Of a stretch of DNA of 64,000 bases, positions 46,229 through 54,712 are shown one piece after another. The stretch's first letter is position 1, and each line of letters opens with the position of its first letter. This stretch comes from DATAXP01 sp036272935 (lineage in GTDB: Bacteria; Planctomycetota; Planctomycetia; Pirellulales; PNKZ01). A model generated the notes under the pieces. The model made no database searches. It saw nothing but the letters and a program-made list of their open reading frames with translations, and had not been told where the DNA came from. The stretch covers positions 1 through 64,000 of the forward strand of contig DATAXP010000143.1 in NCBI GenBank assembly GCA_036272935.1, written 5' to 3'. The position numbers and the translations under genes were made by a program.

Positions 46229-47287
46229 ATGCAACCGATTCTTGAACTACCGACCGAACAGCTCGAAGCCTGGCTGGCCGAGAAGGGCTTGCCGAAGTAC
46301 CGCGCAGCGCAGATTCGCCATTGGCTGTTCGAGCGCCGGGCCGGTGGGTTCGATGAAATGACCGACTTGCCCAAGCCGCTGCGTTCGGCGCTGGCAGCCG
46401 ACTTTACCCTGTGGACGGGCACGATCGTCCGTCGGCAAGGAGCGCGCGACGGCACCGAGAAATTGCTCATCGAATGGCCCGATCGGCAGCGCATCGAGTG
46501 CGTGCTGATCCGCGAAGGTTCACGCCGCACGATCTGCCTGAGCACGCAGGTCGGCTGCGCCATGGGTTGCGTGTTCTGTGCCAGCGGGCTCGATGGCGTC
46601 GCCCGTAATCTCAGCACCGGCGAGATCATCGAACAACTGCTGCTCGTAGCCCGACTGCTGGACCCCGACGACCGGCTCAGCCACATCGTGGTGATGGGCA
46701 TGGGCGAGCCGCTGGCGAACCTGAAGAATCTCTTGCCCGCGCTCGACGTGGCGACCGACCCCAAGGGACTGGGCATCAGCCATCGGCGCGTCACCATTTC
46801 CACCGTCGGACTGCCGGAGGCGATCGATCAGCTCACCGAGTTGAGAACCCACTACCATCTGGCGGTCTCGCTTCACGCCCCGAACGACGCGCTGCGCAAC
46901 GAGCTGGTGCCCATCAACCGCAAGGTCGGCATCGACGACGTGCTCGCGGCGGCCGACCGGTATTTCGAGGCCTCGGGACGCCGGCTCACGTTCGAGTACG
47001 TGCTGCTAGGTGGCGTGAACGATCGCCCCGAGCACGCCCGTCAACTCGCCGCCTTGTTGACGGGCAGAACCGCCCTGCTGAACGTCATCCCATACAACCC
47101 CGTCGCCGGTTTGCCGTATGCGATGCCGACGCCACGCGACCAGCAGCGGTTCCTGGAAATCCTCGGCCAGCAGGGGATTAACGTGCAGGTGCGCCAGCGC
47201 AAGGGGGACCAGATCGACGCGGCCTGCGGGCAATTGCGCCGCTCGACGCCCGAAGTTCGTGAAACCGTGGCATTCGACCGGGGTTAG
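46229..47287 (+). CDS. rlmN: 23S rRNA (adenine-2503-C2)-methyltransferase
   Basis: A 352-residue radical-SAM enzyme methylating A2503 of 23S rRNA and A37 of some tRNAs. The cluster motif is Cys110-x3-Cys114-x2-Cys117 (CAMGCVFC). GMGEPLANL, RVTISTVGLP and the catalytic C-terminal Cys333 (DAACGQL) are in place. Length is normal. It follows the ABC operon but probably has its own promoter; a MITE-like element follows its stop. Confidence 0.95.
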   Translation: MQPILELPTEQLEAWLAEKGLPKYRAAQIRHWLFERRAGGFDEMTDLPKPLRSALAADFTLWTGTIVRRQGARDGTEKLLIEWPDRQRIECVLIREGSRRTICLSTQVGCAMGCVFCASGLDGVARNLSTGEIIEQLLLVARLLDPDDRLSHIVVMGMGEPLANLKNLLPALDVATDPKGLGISHRRVTISTVGLPEAIDQLTELRTHYHLAVSLHAPNDALRNELVPINRKVGIDDVLAAADRYFEASGRRLTFEYVLLGGVNDRPEHARQLAALLTGRTALLNVIPYNPVAGLPYAMPTPRDQQRFLEILGQQGINVQVRQRKGDQIDAACGQLRRSTPEVRETVAFDRG

Positions 47288-47292
47288 ATCAT

Positions 47293-47421
47293 TTAGAGCC
47301 TATCCGAAATCCGCTTTCCAATTCGTTGGTCGCGTGGGGCAGGCATTCCTGCCTGCCTTCGGTCACGATTCCGATGGCAGACAAGAATGTCTGCCCCACG
47401 CGGTTTTCGGATAGGCTCTTA
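47293..47421. repeat. MITE-like element with 15-bp perfect terminal inverted repeats
   Basis: AGAGCCTATCCGAAA (47295-47309) and its exact complement (47405-47419) bound a 125-bp unit. Inside, CGTGGGGCAGGCATTCCTGC and GGCAGACAAGAATGTCTGCC, then CCACGCG, form nested hairpins. It has no coding capacity and lies between rlmN and the ECF sigma gene. Its outer TTAGAGC recalls the TAGAGCGC ends of the other MITE-like unit. Confidence 0.88.
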
Positions 47422-47468
47422 GCCGCCGCGCCGCGGCGACCGCGTCGTCAGCCATCGGAACCGAAAAC

Positions 47469-48116
47469 TTGGCCGTCAGCGAATCTTCCGCTGCGAACTA
47501 CGAACTGCGGGACCCCGATGTCCGGCTGATGCTCGAGGTGCGCGACGACAACGCCGCCGCCTTCGAGGAGCTGGTGCTGCGCTACCAAAGCCGCCTGGTG
47601 ACGGTGCTCGGCCACCTCGTCGGCGCCCACGATCTTGCCGAAGACCTGACGCAGGAGGTTTTCCTGCGCGTGTACCGCGCACGGAAGAAGTACGTGCCAG
47701 GCTCGAAGTTCTCCACCTGGCTGTTCACGATCGCCAACAACGTGGCGAGCAACGCGCGCCGCACGCAATCGCGTCGCCGCGAGGTCCAACCAGCCAGCGC
47801 GGGGAGTAGTTCAACGTCGAACTTTTCGATCGATCAGGTGGCGCTAGCCGCCAGCGGACAAATGCCCGCTCGGCAACTCGACAAGGCCGAGATGCGCGAC
47901 GTGGTTCACCAGGCGATGACCGTGCTCAACGATCGTCAGCGGCTCGCGCTGCTATTGAACAAGTTCGAGGGGATGAGCTACGCCGACATCGGCGTCACGA
48001 TGGACCTTTCGCCCCAGGCGGTCAAATCGTTGTTGTCGCGTGCCCGGGTGCAACTGCGCGAAGTGCTCGAGCCGTACCTCGAGCAAGGCAAGCGCCCCGA
48101 GGTCGATCACCCATGA
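47469..48116 (+). CDS. ECF RNA polymerase sigma factor
   Basis: A 215-residue sigma factor with region 2 (AAFEELVLRYQSRL; DLAEDLTQEVFLRVYRARKKY, in parts; FSTWLFTIANNVASNARR) and region 4 (VLNDRQRLALLLNKFEGMSY; VKSLLSRARVQLRE). It directs RNA polymerase to stress or envelope promoters. The start TTG at 47469 lies behind a weak GGAA site. Its stop overlaps the next gene (anti-sigma) by 4 bases, a standard regulatory pair. The MITE-like element lies directly upstream, where its promoter should be. Confidence 0.93.
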   Translation: MAVSESSAANYELRDPDVRLMLEVRDDNAAAFEELVLRYQSRLVTVLGHLVGAHDLAEDLTQEVFLRVYRARKKYVPGSKFSTWLFTIANNVASNARRTQSRRREVQPASAGSSSTSNFSIDQVALAASGQMPARQLDKAEMRDVVHQAMTVLNDRQRLALLLNKFEGMSYADIGVTMDLSPQAVKSLLSRARVQLREVLEPYLEQGKRPEVDHP

Positions 48117-48613
48117 GCAATTCCCCATCCGCCGAGCGGACCGAGCTCATCGAGCAGCTTTCCGCTTACATCGACGGTGAGCTGGATGCCGAGGCTCGGC
48201 AGCAGATCGAACAACGGCTGCTGGCCGACGAGCGAACGCGCGACGTACTTCGCCAGTTGGAGCAAGCCAACGCCCTGCTCGACGAGCTACCGCGCAGCGA
48301 TGTCGAGCCGTCGTTCACCGAAACCACAGTGTCGATGATCGCCCTGGCCGAGGCGCAGGAGCCGTCGCGACGCCTTTGGCAACATTCGCGCTGGCTAGTG
48401 TGGACGCTGCGCGGAGGTGGATTGCTGATCGCGCTGGCTTGCGGGTTCGGCGTGGTCGCGGCTGTGCGGCCAGCACCGAACGAAATCCTGCTGCGCGATC
48501 TGCCGGTGATCGAAAACCTTGAACCCTACCGGCACGCGGGAAGCATCGAGTTTCTGCGGCGGCTCAAGGCGCGCAAGCTGTTCGCTGGCCCGGAGAGCGG
48601 CGATGGGCGCTAG
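48113..48613 (+). CDS. Probable membrane anti-sigma factor
   Basis: A 166-residue protein. Residues 11-58 form the helical anti-sigma domain (LIEQLSAYIDGELDAEARQQ), followed by one transmembrane helix (about 95-118) and a short outer tail. The HxxxCxxC zinc motif of classical ZAS domains is absent. Its position behind the ECF sigma gene, with coupled start and stop codons, makes it the likely partner. The 3' end overlaps the next gene by 11 bases. Confidence 0.82.
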   Translation: MSNSPSAERTELIEQLSAYIDGELDAEARQQIEQRLLADERTRDVLRQLEQANALLDELPRSDVEPSFTETTVSMIALAEAQEPSRRLWQHSRWLVWTLRGGGLLIALACGFGVVAAVRPAPNEILLRDLPVIENLEPYRHAGSIEFLRRLKARKLFAGPESGDGR

Positions 48614-49529
48614 ACATCTTGCCGTGGTTGCGATGCTGGCCGCGTTGTTGGCCCTGGGGGCCAGCGCGGCCGATGTGCTCAGCGAGCGCCGCACGCGCAT
48701 TGCCCAACTCGACGATGCCGCGCGCGAACGGCTGCTCGACAACCTCGATCGCTACCAGCACCTCACCGCGGCCGAACAGCAGCAACTCCGCGATCTCGAT
48801 GCCGCGCTTGCGACTGCGCCCGACGGCGACGATCTGCGGACGGTACTGCGACGGTACAACGCGTGGCTCAACGGGCTGCCGGCGGTGCAGCGTGCCGAAC
48901 TGTTGGCCACGCCGGAAGACCGCCGCATCGAGCGGATCGAGCAGATGTGCGCCACCGAGCGCCGCCTCCGCCAGGGCGAGCTATCTCCGGTGGACGTTAA
49001 GGTAGTGACCGAATGGCTCGAGCAATTACTGCGCAGGCTGCCGCAGGCCGAGCGCCAGCGCGCCATGATGCGTCTAGCGGGGCGCGGCCAGCCGTTTGAT
49101 CCGGGGCGCGGGCCGAACATGGCTGATCTGACACAGCTTCGCGAACGCCTGTCGCCGGCGGCTCAGCAACGGCTTGCGCAGGCCGCGACGCCGCAGGAGA
49201 AGCAGGAGCTGATTCACCGGTGGCTGCGGCAGGGGCTCGTGGTGTTGATGTCGCGCTTTTCGCGTCTCGGTAACGACGTGAGCGAAGAGCGGCTGCGCCA
49301 GTTCTACGAAACGGAAATCTCCGAGGCTGAGCGCGAACGGTTGCTCACTCTGCCAGCCGACGAGATGCAGATGCAGTTGCGGCGGATGTACCAATTAAGC
49401 GTGATCGGGGGCCACTTGCCGCGACGCGACGGCGAAGGCTTTTCGGTTCCGCCGGGACCTCGCGGCCAGCAGCCTAGCCGGCCACTCGGAAATCGCGCGC
49501 CTACAGCCCCGAAAGTGGAGTCGCCGTAG
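48603..49529 (+). CDS. Secreted helical protein of the ECF sigma operon (DUF3106-like)
   Basis: A 308-residue protein with a signal peptide (about 1-22). The mature part is charged and helical, with repeats of the type RERLLDNLDRYQHLTAAEQQ, and resembles DUF3106 or Spy/CpxP-like periplasmic helical proteins. The tail is Pro/Arg/Gly-rich. The ATG at 48603 lies inside the anti-sigma gene with GGAG just upstream. Role is unknown; it may sense or be the output of the envelope-stress circuit. Its last 29 bases overlap the convergent glycosyltransferase gene. Confidence 0.75.
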   Translation: MGARHLAVVAMLAALLALGASAADVLSERRTRIAQLDDAARERLLDNLDRYQHLTAAEQQQLRDLDAALATAPDGDDLRTVLRRYNAWLNGLPAVQRAELLATPEDRRIERIEQMCATERRLRQGELSPVDVKVVTEWLEQLLRRLPQAERQRAMMRLAGRGQPFDPGRGPNMADLTQLRERLSPAAQQRLAQAATPQEKQELIHRWLRQGLVVLMSRFSRLGNDVSEERLRQFYETEISEAERERLLTLPADEMQMQLRRMYQLSVIGGHLPRRDGEGFSVPPGPRGQQPSRPLGNRAPTAPKVESP

Positions 49530-50727
49530 GCGCGCGATCGGGCGCGGCAACAGTTGGAGCGCTCGGCAGCGGCGGGCATTTGGCCGTGTAGATGCGGTGG
49601 ATCAGATCCTCGTAGCCCTGCACCATTTGCTCCAGCGACCAGCGCGCCACCACGTGCTCACGAGCGACACGCCCCATGGCCTGTGCCCGTTCGGGATCAT
49701 CGAACAAGCCGGCAATGCGCTCGGCAATCGCAGCGGCATTGCCCGGCTCGGTCAGGTAACCCGTCGATCCATCGTGGACCGCTTCATCGACCGAACCGAC
49801 CCGCGTGGCGACCACCGGCACGCCGCACGCCATCGCCTCGAGGATCGAAACCGGATTGGCCTCCATGTGCGACGACAGCACCAGTACGCGGGACAGGGCG
49901 AGCAACTCCGGCACGTCGTGACGCGTGCCCAAGAAATGGACTGCCCGGTTGGTGCCCAGCTCGCCGGCGAGCGCTTCGAGCATCGATCGCTGCGGCCCGT
50001 CGCCGATCACCAGGAACTGCGCCGTGGGGTGTTGCTTCAGCACCTCGGCCGCGGCGCGCAGGAACAGTTCGTGATTCTTCTCTGGCCGCAACGCAGCGAC
50101 GATCGCCGCCACGGGTGCATCGGCCGGCAAGGCGATCTCGCGCCGCAGCGATTCTTCGACGGCTCGCGGCGAGAACCGCTCGACGTCGACCCCGTTGGGA
50201 ATGACAGACACTTTGTCCGCGCGGCATCCCTCGTGCGTGGCCAGGTAGCGGCCGTGCGGCTCGGCCACCGCGATGAACCCATCGGTCCACGGTGCAAGTA
50301 GCCGATTCGGCAGCTCAACGTGGTTGGGATAGCCGGTCGAATGGATCGCCGACAGCACCACCGGCACTCCGGCACACCACGCCGCCAGTCGCCCCCAGAA
50401 CATCCGATCGCCGCCGGTGCCCACCGTAACCACGGCATCGATCCGCCGCTGGCGCAGCAGCCGAGTCAGCCGCGGCAGCACGGCCAGATCGTATTTGTGT
50501 TGCAAGAGGCCGGTGAAGGCGGGCATCTCCTGCGACAACACTTCGCCCAGCGGGCCAAAGGTCTTGAGACAGCACAACTCGGGCTCGAAGCGCGTGCGGT
50601 CCATGCGGCGCACCAGGTTCACCAGCAGCGTTTCGGCGCCGCCGACCGGCATGCTCGTGAGCACAAACATCACGCGCAGCGGGCCACGATCGTCGGGATG
50701 AACAAGGCGTCGGCGACGGTAATTCAT
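49501..50727 (-). CDS. GT4-family glycosyltransferase
   Basis: A 408-residue GT-B enzyme. The N-terminal VMFVLTSMPVGGAETLLVNL and C-terminal VIPNGVDVERFSP, ALRPEKNHELFLRA, LVIGDGPQRSMLEAL and SHMEANPVSILEAMACGVPV (EX7E motif) are typical of GT4. It would transfer a sugar from an NDP donor during polysaccharide assembly at the cytoplasmic face. ATG 50727 overlaps the stop of the upstream deacetylase gene (ATGA). It belongs to a three-gene minus-strand operon. Confidence 0.92.
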   Translation of the reverse strand: MNYRRRRLVHPDDRGPLRVMFVLTSMPVGGAETLLVNLVRRMDRTRFEPELCCLKTFGPLGEVLSQEMPAFTGLLQHKYDLAVLPRLTRLLRQRRIDAVVTVGTGGDRMFWGRLAAWCAGVPVVLSAIHSTGYPNHVELPNRLLAPWTDGFIAVAEPHGRYLATHEGCRADKVSVIPNGVDVERFSPRAVEESLRREIALPADAPVAAIVAALRPEKNHELFLRAAAEVLKQHPTAQFLVIGDGPQRSMLEALAGELGTNRAVHFLGTRHDVPELLALSRVLVLSSHMEANPVSILEAMACGVPVVATRVGSVDEAVHDGSTGYLTEPGNAAAIAERIAGLFDDPERAQAMGRVAREHVVARWSLEQMVQGYEDLIHRIYTAKCPPLPSAPTVAAPDRAPTATPLSGL

Positions 50728-51599
50728 GAAACCTCGACAAGCTCCAGGGGAGCCGGCTGGTGGTGATACTCGAAGCGAGGCGTGCGACGTTTGCGGGGAT
50801 CGATCGTCACCGAGTTCTTGAACCGCGCCATCTGCACGTCGCCGTGAACGCGCTGTAAATGGAACGCATCGTCCCCTGGCACGTTGTAACCTCCGTAGGC
50901 CGAGCAAACTCCTTCGTAGCCCGCCTCGCGAGCGATCTCGAACGCCGCGCGGTTCAAGTGCCGGTGCAGGCCGTACGGGAACGCGAAGTAACGCACCGGA
51001 TGGTTGATCATTTCTTCCAGCACTAGGCCGGGTACCACCACCTCGTCGTGCAGCACGCGAGGATCGGTGACCAGGCCTAGGTCAGCATGGCTGCGCGTGT
51101 GAGCGCCGATCTCGATGCCGGCATCGGCCAGCGTGCGTAGTTGCTGCGGCGTGTTCGGGGCGAATGGCGTCCCTTGGGCCACGTCGTGCGGGAACGGCGA
51201 GCCTTCCAGCACGAACCGCGTCGAAACGAAATATGTGCAGGGAATGCCCATGTCAACCAGCAACGGCAGGGCATGTTCGCAGTTCGCGGCGTAGCCGTCG
51301 TCGAACGTGATGCTCACGGCCGGCATGATGTTGTGCCCACTGCGCAGCCGAGCTTGCGCCTCGGCCAGCGAGATCATGTCGAACCGTTCGCGCAGCCAGC
51401 ACATCTGCCGGGCGAACGTACGGTTCGGACAGGTCCAATCGTTCGATACGTCGTCGGCGACGCGATGATAAAACAGCACCACGATCGGCGCCATGCCGGT
51501 GATCGTGTTGTGCCGTGCCTCCCACCACCGGTACGGCAACGTCGCCCGGTAATACGCTTCAACCAGGAGTTGTTTCCACCAAGGCATGTGCGCGCCCAA
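50724..51599 (-). CDS. Polysaccharide deacetylase family protein
   Basis: A 291-residue NodB-fold enzyme. VSITFDDGYAANCEHALPLL carries the catalytic Asp and metal Asp, GAHTRSHADLGLV the two metal His residues, and FAFPYGLHRHLN the third motif. No signal peptide is apparent, so it may act in the cytosol or at the membrane. It removes acetyl groups from a sugar polymer or lipid-linked intermediate. ATG 51599 (MGAHMPWW) or 51587 are possible starts. It is coupled to the GT4 gene downstream. Confidence 0.9.
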   Translation of the reverse strand: MGAHMPWWKQLLVEAYYRATLPYRWWEARHNTITGMAPIVVLFYHRVADDVSNDWTCPNRTFARQMCWLRERFDMISLAEAQARLRSGHNIMPAVSITFDDGYAANCEHALPLLVDMGIPCTYFVSTRFVLEGSPFPHDVAQGTPFAPNTPQQLRTLADAGIEIGAHTRSHADLGLVTDPRVLHDEVVVPGLVLEEMINHPVRYFAFPYGLHRHLNRAAFEIAREAGYEGVCSAYGGYNVPGDDAFHLQRVHGDVQMARFKNSVTIDPRKRRTPRFEYHHQPAPLELVEVS

Positions 51600-51616
51600 G
51601 GATATTTTGTGGTCGG

Positions 51617-52813
51617 TTAGTCTAATTTAGCCGCATCGCTTGCGACGCGCGGGGCAAACCCCGCGGCTAAACGGGAACATTCCCGTCGTTGGTTGATCCA
51701 GGCACCTGCACCGGCAGCGGCCCTGAGCAGGCGATGCCGCAGCCGCGCCGCGACGCTCTTTCCCATCACGCGCACCTCAAGGAGTGCCCGCGTCTCGGCA
51801 CGCCACGATTGTTTGTAGGGCTCGTCGCCGCGCAGCAGATCGTATCGACGATAGCCTTGTTCGATTGCCAGCCGCATCGAAGCGATCGTGTTCAGCCAGC
51901 CCGGCTTCATCTTCGAATGGTCGGGGTCGAAGCCGCATTGGTAAACGTAGATCGTGTCGCCGCCGGTGAGCGCGTACTCGCCGGCGATTGCTTGGCCTTC
52001 GAACTCAACCCAATGCAGCCGCAGCCGGCCCGCCTGGTACATTCGGTCGACCACTTCGTAGTGGAACGCCGTGAATTGCGGCGATGCGAAGCATCCTGCT
52101 TCGCCCAGGCTTTTCCGGCGGCGCTGATGCAACTCGCAAAGCATCGGCCACGCGCGCTCGACATCCGACCACGATTGCGCCAACCGAGGCACGCACCTGC
52201 CGCTGTCGAGCCAACGCCGCGTGAGTTGCCGCACCCGGTCGCGACGCACTTGCGAAAGCCGCGGCAGGTAATCGTCCCACCGCTCGGGCAGCTCGACGGC
52301 CCAAGCGCTCGGCATGCTGCGCATGGCGACGTGGTGGCGCCGCATCTGAAAGCCGGCAACCAGGCGTGCGATTGCCGCGTCGTCCGCGGCCACGCCGTCC
52401 AACTCGATCCGGTCCCATGTGTCGCCGTTCGATGTCAGCCACGTACCAATCGCCTCGGCAACGGACGGAGCATCTTCGGGGCGACTCAGCAGCCCGAGGT
52501 AATCGGAGCAAACTTCGCCTGAGCCGAGAAACCGGATCGTCCGACCCCAAATCCGCGAGCGCGTCGCGCAACATGGCGCGACACCGATCAGGCGATCTTG
52601 CGCGTCGCGAACAACGAGCACCATCGGCTCGACGCCGGCCACCGCGTAATGCCGCGACCAGCAATCGAGCCACTGCCAGCTTCGAAACGGGTTCTCGCCG
52701 CTGAGCGCGTTCCATGTGGCGCAATCGGCCGCGTCGGCGACACTGCCGACGCACTCCACTCGCAGCGCTGCGTTGGTCGGCCCGACCGGAGTTAATAACG
52801 TGCTCGTGCTCAT
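51617..52813 (-). CDS. GNAT/FemAB-like acyltransferase (BioF2-like) of the polysaccharide cluster
   Basis: A 398-residue cytosolic protein. ENPFRSWQWLDCWSRHY, RTIRFLGSGEVCSDYLGLL (in parts) and the C-terminal VEFEGQAIAGEYALTGGDTI and YRRYDLLRGDEPYKQSW are features of the FemAB/BioF2-like acetyltransferases found in exopolysaccharide operons. The acceptor is unknown. The last about 17 residues (GFAPRVASDAAKLD) are encoded by the TTTAGCCG palindrome that overlaps the 3' end. ATG 52813 is chosen, with ATG 52825 also in frame. Confidence 0.82.
   Translation of the reverse strand: MSTSTLLTPVGPTNAALRVECVGSVADAADCATWNALSGENPFRSWQWLDCWSRHYAVAGVEPMVLVVRDAQDRLIGVAPCCATRSRIWGRTIRFLGSGEVCSDYLGLLSRPEDAPSVAEAIGTWLTSNGDTWDRIELDGVAADDAAIARLVAGFQMRRHHVAMRSMPSAWAVELPERWDDYLPRLSQVRRDRVRQLTRRWLDSGRCVPRLAQSWSDVERAWPMLCELHQRRRKSLGEAGCFASPQFTAFHYEVVDRMYQAGRLRLHWVEFEGQAIAGEYALTGGDTIYVYQCGFDPDHSKMKPGWLNTIASMRLAIEQGYRRYDLLRGDEPYKQSWRAETRALLEVRVMGKSVAARLRHRLLRAAAGAGAWINQRRECSRLAAGFAPRVASDAAKLD
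51626..51671. repeat. TTTAGCCG palindrome within the 3' end of the acyltransferase gene
   Basis: TTTAGCCGCATCGCTTGCGA (51626-) pairs partly within itself and with CCCCGCGGCTAAA (to 51671). It is closely related to 38858-38902. It encodes the C-terminal residues of the minus-strand gene. Confidence 0.82.
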
Positions 52814-53208
52814 CGCGGCATGCATGCCCTTGGTGTGCGTGGCGATCTCGGCGCAGACGACGATCTGCTCCGATGGAGAAGCGGCGCCAGGATCCAACGA
52901 TTCAACTCTTTCTCGAACCTGCGGCGATGCAAGTCGGTTTGTGAAAGAAGTTCGCGGCTGCTCCGCCGACAAATGTTGCGTTGTTGCATCACGCCCACAC
53001 GACGATGCAATTCGTCAACACCGTCGCCCGGGCGCACGATTTACCGAATCCGCAGTCGATCGTGCGTTAAGTGTGCTTGCTGTCGAGGGTTAGCAACCTC
53101 AACCGCTCGGAAGCCGTAGGTGCTTTCAACCGCGGGCATCGTGCTTGCTTCAACAGGCAACCGTCCTTCGCCGTCGAGCCTTCCAGCCTGTCGCTTTCTG
53201 GAGCATTC
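52814..53208. other. Divergent promoter region of the polysaccharide operons
   Basis: About 395 bases between the start of the minus-strand operon and that of the Wzz-like gene. I see no gene, and no clear operator. GGTTAGCAACC at about 53088 is a short hairpin. GGAG 6 bases before 53209 is the ribosome site of the Wzz-like gene. Confidence 0.45.
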
Positions 53209-54654
53209 ATGAATCGCACTATCCCGATCAGCGTTTCGAGCCTCATCGACGGGTTGCAATTGCTCGTCAAGTTTCCGCTGCGATGGGCGGTGCCGGCCGT
53301 GTCGGTTGCCGTGTTGGTCGGTGCGTTCGTGATGGCGCGGCGCGATACCTGGGAGGCGACGCAGACGCTGGTGGCCCGCAACGATACCGGCGGCGCTCAG
53401 GATGGCCCCGGCAAATTCCGTCACAGCGACGAGTTGAAGGCGGTGCTCGAAACGTTCCTCGAACTATCGAAGAGCCACGGCGTGCTGGAAAAGGCGTTGC
53501 TGGCCGTTGGGCCATCGGCCGATCGGAAAGGCTCCGCGGCCTGGCCGACCGAGCAAGAGATTGCCGACGTGGCCGGCGACGTGAAGGTGACAGCCCCCAA
53601 GGGTGCGGAGTTCGGCAAGACCGAAGTGTTCTACCTGAAGGTGCGGGCCAACGATCGGCAGCGAGCCCTGAAGTTGGCCGACGCCCTGTGCCACGAAATC
53701 GAAGTGCAATACGGCCTGCTTCGCAACCACCGAGCCGCCAGCATGGTCGACGAACTGGTCGAGGCCGAGCGGCTGGCCCAGGCCGATTTGCAGCAGTCGA
53801 CGAGTCGCTTGAAGGAGCTGGAAAAGGCGGTCGGCAGCGATCTAGCCGAGCTGCGGAATCTGCACCAGCCGTCGGGAGCCGGCGAAAGCGATCTGCGTCG
53901 CAAGGCGGTCGAAATGGAAAGTGAGCTGCGCGAGGCACGTAGCGCCGCCGCCGGCCGTGCCGAGCTACTGAGCGCCCTCCGCGAAGCCGAGAACGATCCG
54001 AAGCAAGTGCTCGCCCTGCCTAACGGCATGCTCGAGACGCTGCCTTCGCTGCGGAAGGTGAAGGACGGTTTGATCGATGCCCAGGTACACACGTCGACGC
54101 TGCTGGGCACCATGTCGCCCGCCCATCCGGCCGTCCAGGCGGCGCGGATCGCCGAAGAGGAAATCACCGGTCGGCTGCGTGAGGAACTTCTTGCGGCGAC
54201 TCGCGGCGTCGAGATCGACGAGCGGTTGACCCGCCGCCGGGTTGAATCGTTAGCCAAGACGATCGACGACATCCATGGTCGCTTCCAACTGCTGGCGAGC
54301 CTGCGTGCCGACTACACCACGCTGATTGCCGAGTCGGATCAGCGTTCGCGGTCGCTGGCCGAAGTGCAGCGCAAGCTGATCGATGCCCGCGCGAGCCAGG
54401 CCGGTGCCGAGAAGGCGAGCCTGGTGACTCGTGTCGATGCCCCCGAAACCGGCCCCAAGCCGGTCGGTCCCGCCAAGGCCATGCTGTTAGCCGCGGGAGT
54501 GATGGGCGGATTGCTGGTCGGAGCGGCCGTGCTGTTGTTCACGGTGATGCCGGTTGAACCGTTGCCGCGGAAGCGCGCCTTGGCTGATCGCCGCTCGACG
54601 ACAACGGCCGACCTCGATGTCGAGAACGAACTAGAGTTGCAAGAAGCGGCATAA
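53209..54654 (+). CDS. Wzz/GumC-like polysaccharide chain-length protein
   Basis: A 481-residue inner-membrane protein with N-terminal (about 25-43) and C-terminal (about 420-443) transmembrane helices and a large coiled-coil periplasmic domain between (LVEAERLAQADLQQSTSRLK, LRRKAVEMESELREARSAAA). The PVGPAKAMLLAAGVMGG segment before the second helix matches the Pro-rich motif of Wzz/GumC proteins. No tyrosine-kinase domain is fused. It would control length or export of the polymer. ATG 53209 has GGAG 6 bases upstream. Confidence 0.87.
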   Translation: MNRTIPISVSSLIDGLQLLVKFPLRWAVPAVSVAVLVGAFVMARRDTWEATQTLVARNDTGGAQDGPGKFRHSDELKAVLETFLELSKSHGVLEKALLAVGPSADRKGSAAWPTEQEIADVAGDVKVTAPKGAEFGKTEVFYLKVRANDRQRALKLADALCHEIEVQYGLLRNHRAASMVDELVEAERLAQADLQQSTSRLKELEKAVGSDLAELRNLHQPSGAGESDLRRKAVEMESELREARSAAAGRAELLSALREAENDPKQVLALPNGMLETLPSLRKVKDGLIDAQVHTSTLLGTMSPAHPAVQAARIAEEEITGRLREELLAATRGVEIDERLTRRRVESLAKTIDDIHGRFQLLASLRADYTTLIAESDQRSRSLAEVQRKLIDARASQAGAEKASLVTRVDAPETGPKPVGPAKAMLLAAGVMGGLLVGAAVLLFTVMPVEPLPRKRALADRRSTTTADLDVENELELQEAA

Positions 54655-54712
54655 GGCGAACGGATCGACCGCTCGATGCTCCGGTGCCGCACCCCCTCAC
54701 TTTCTCATCGCC

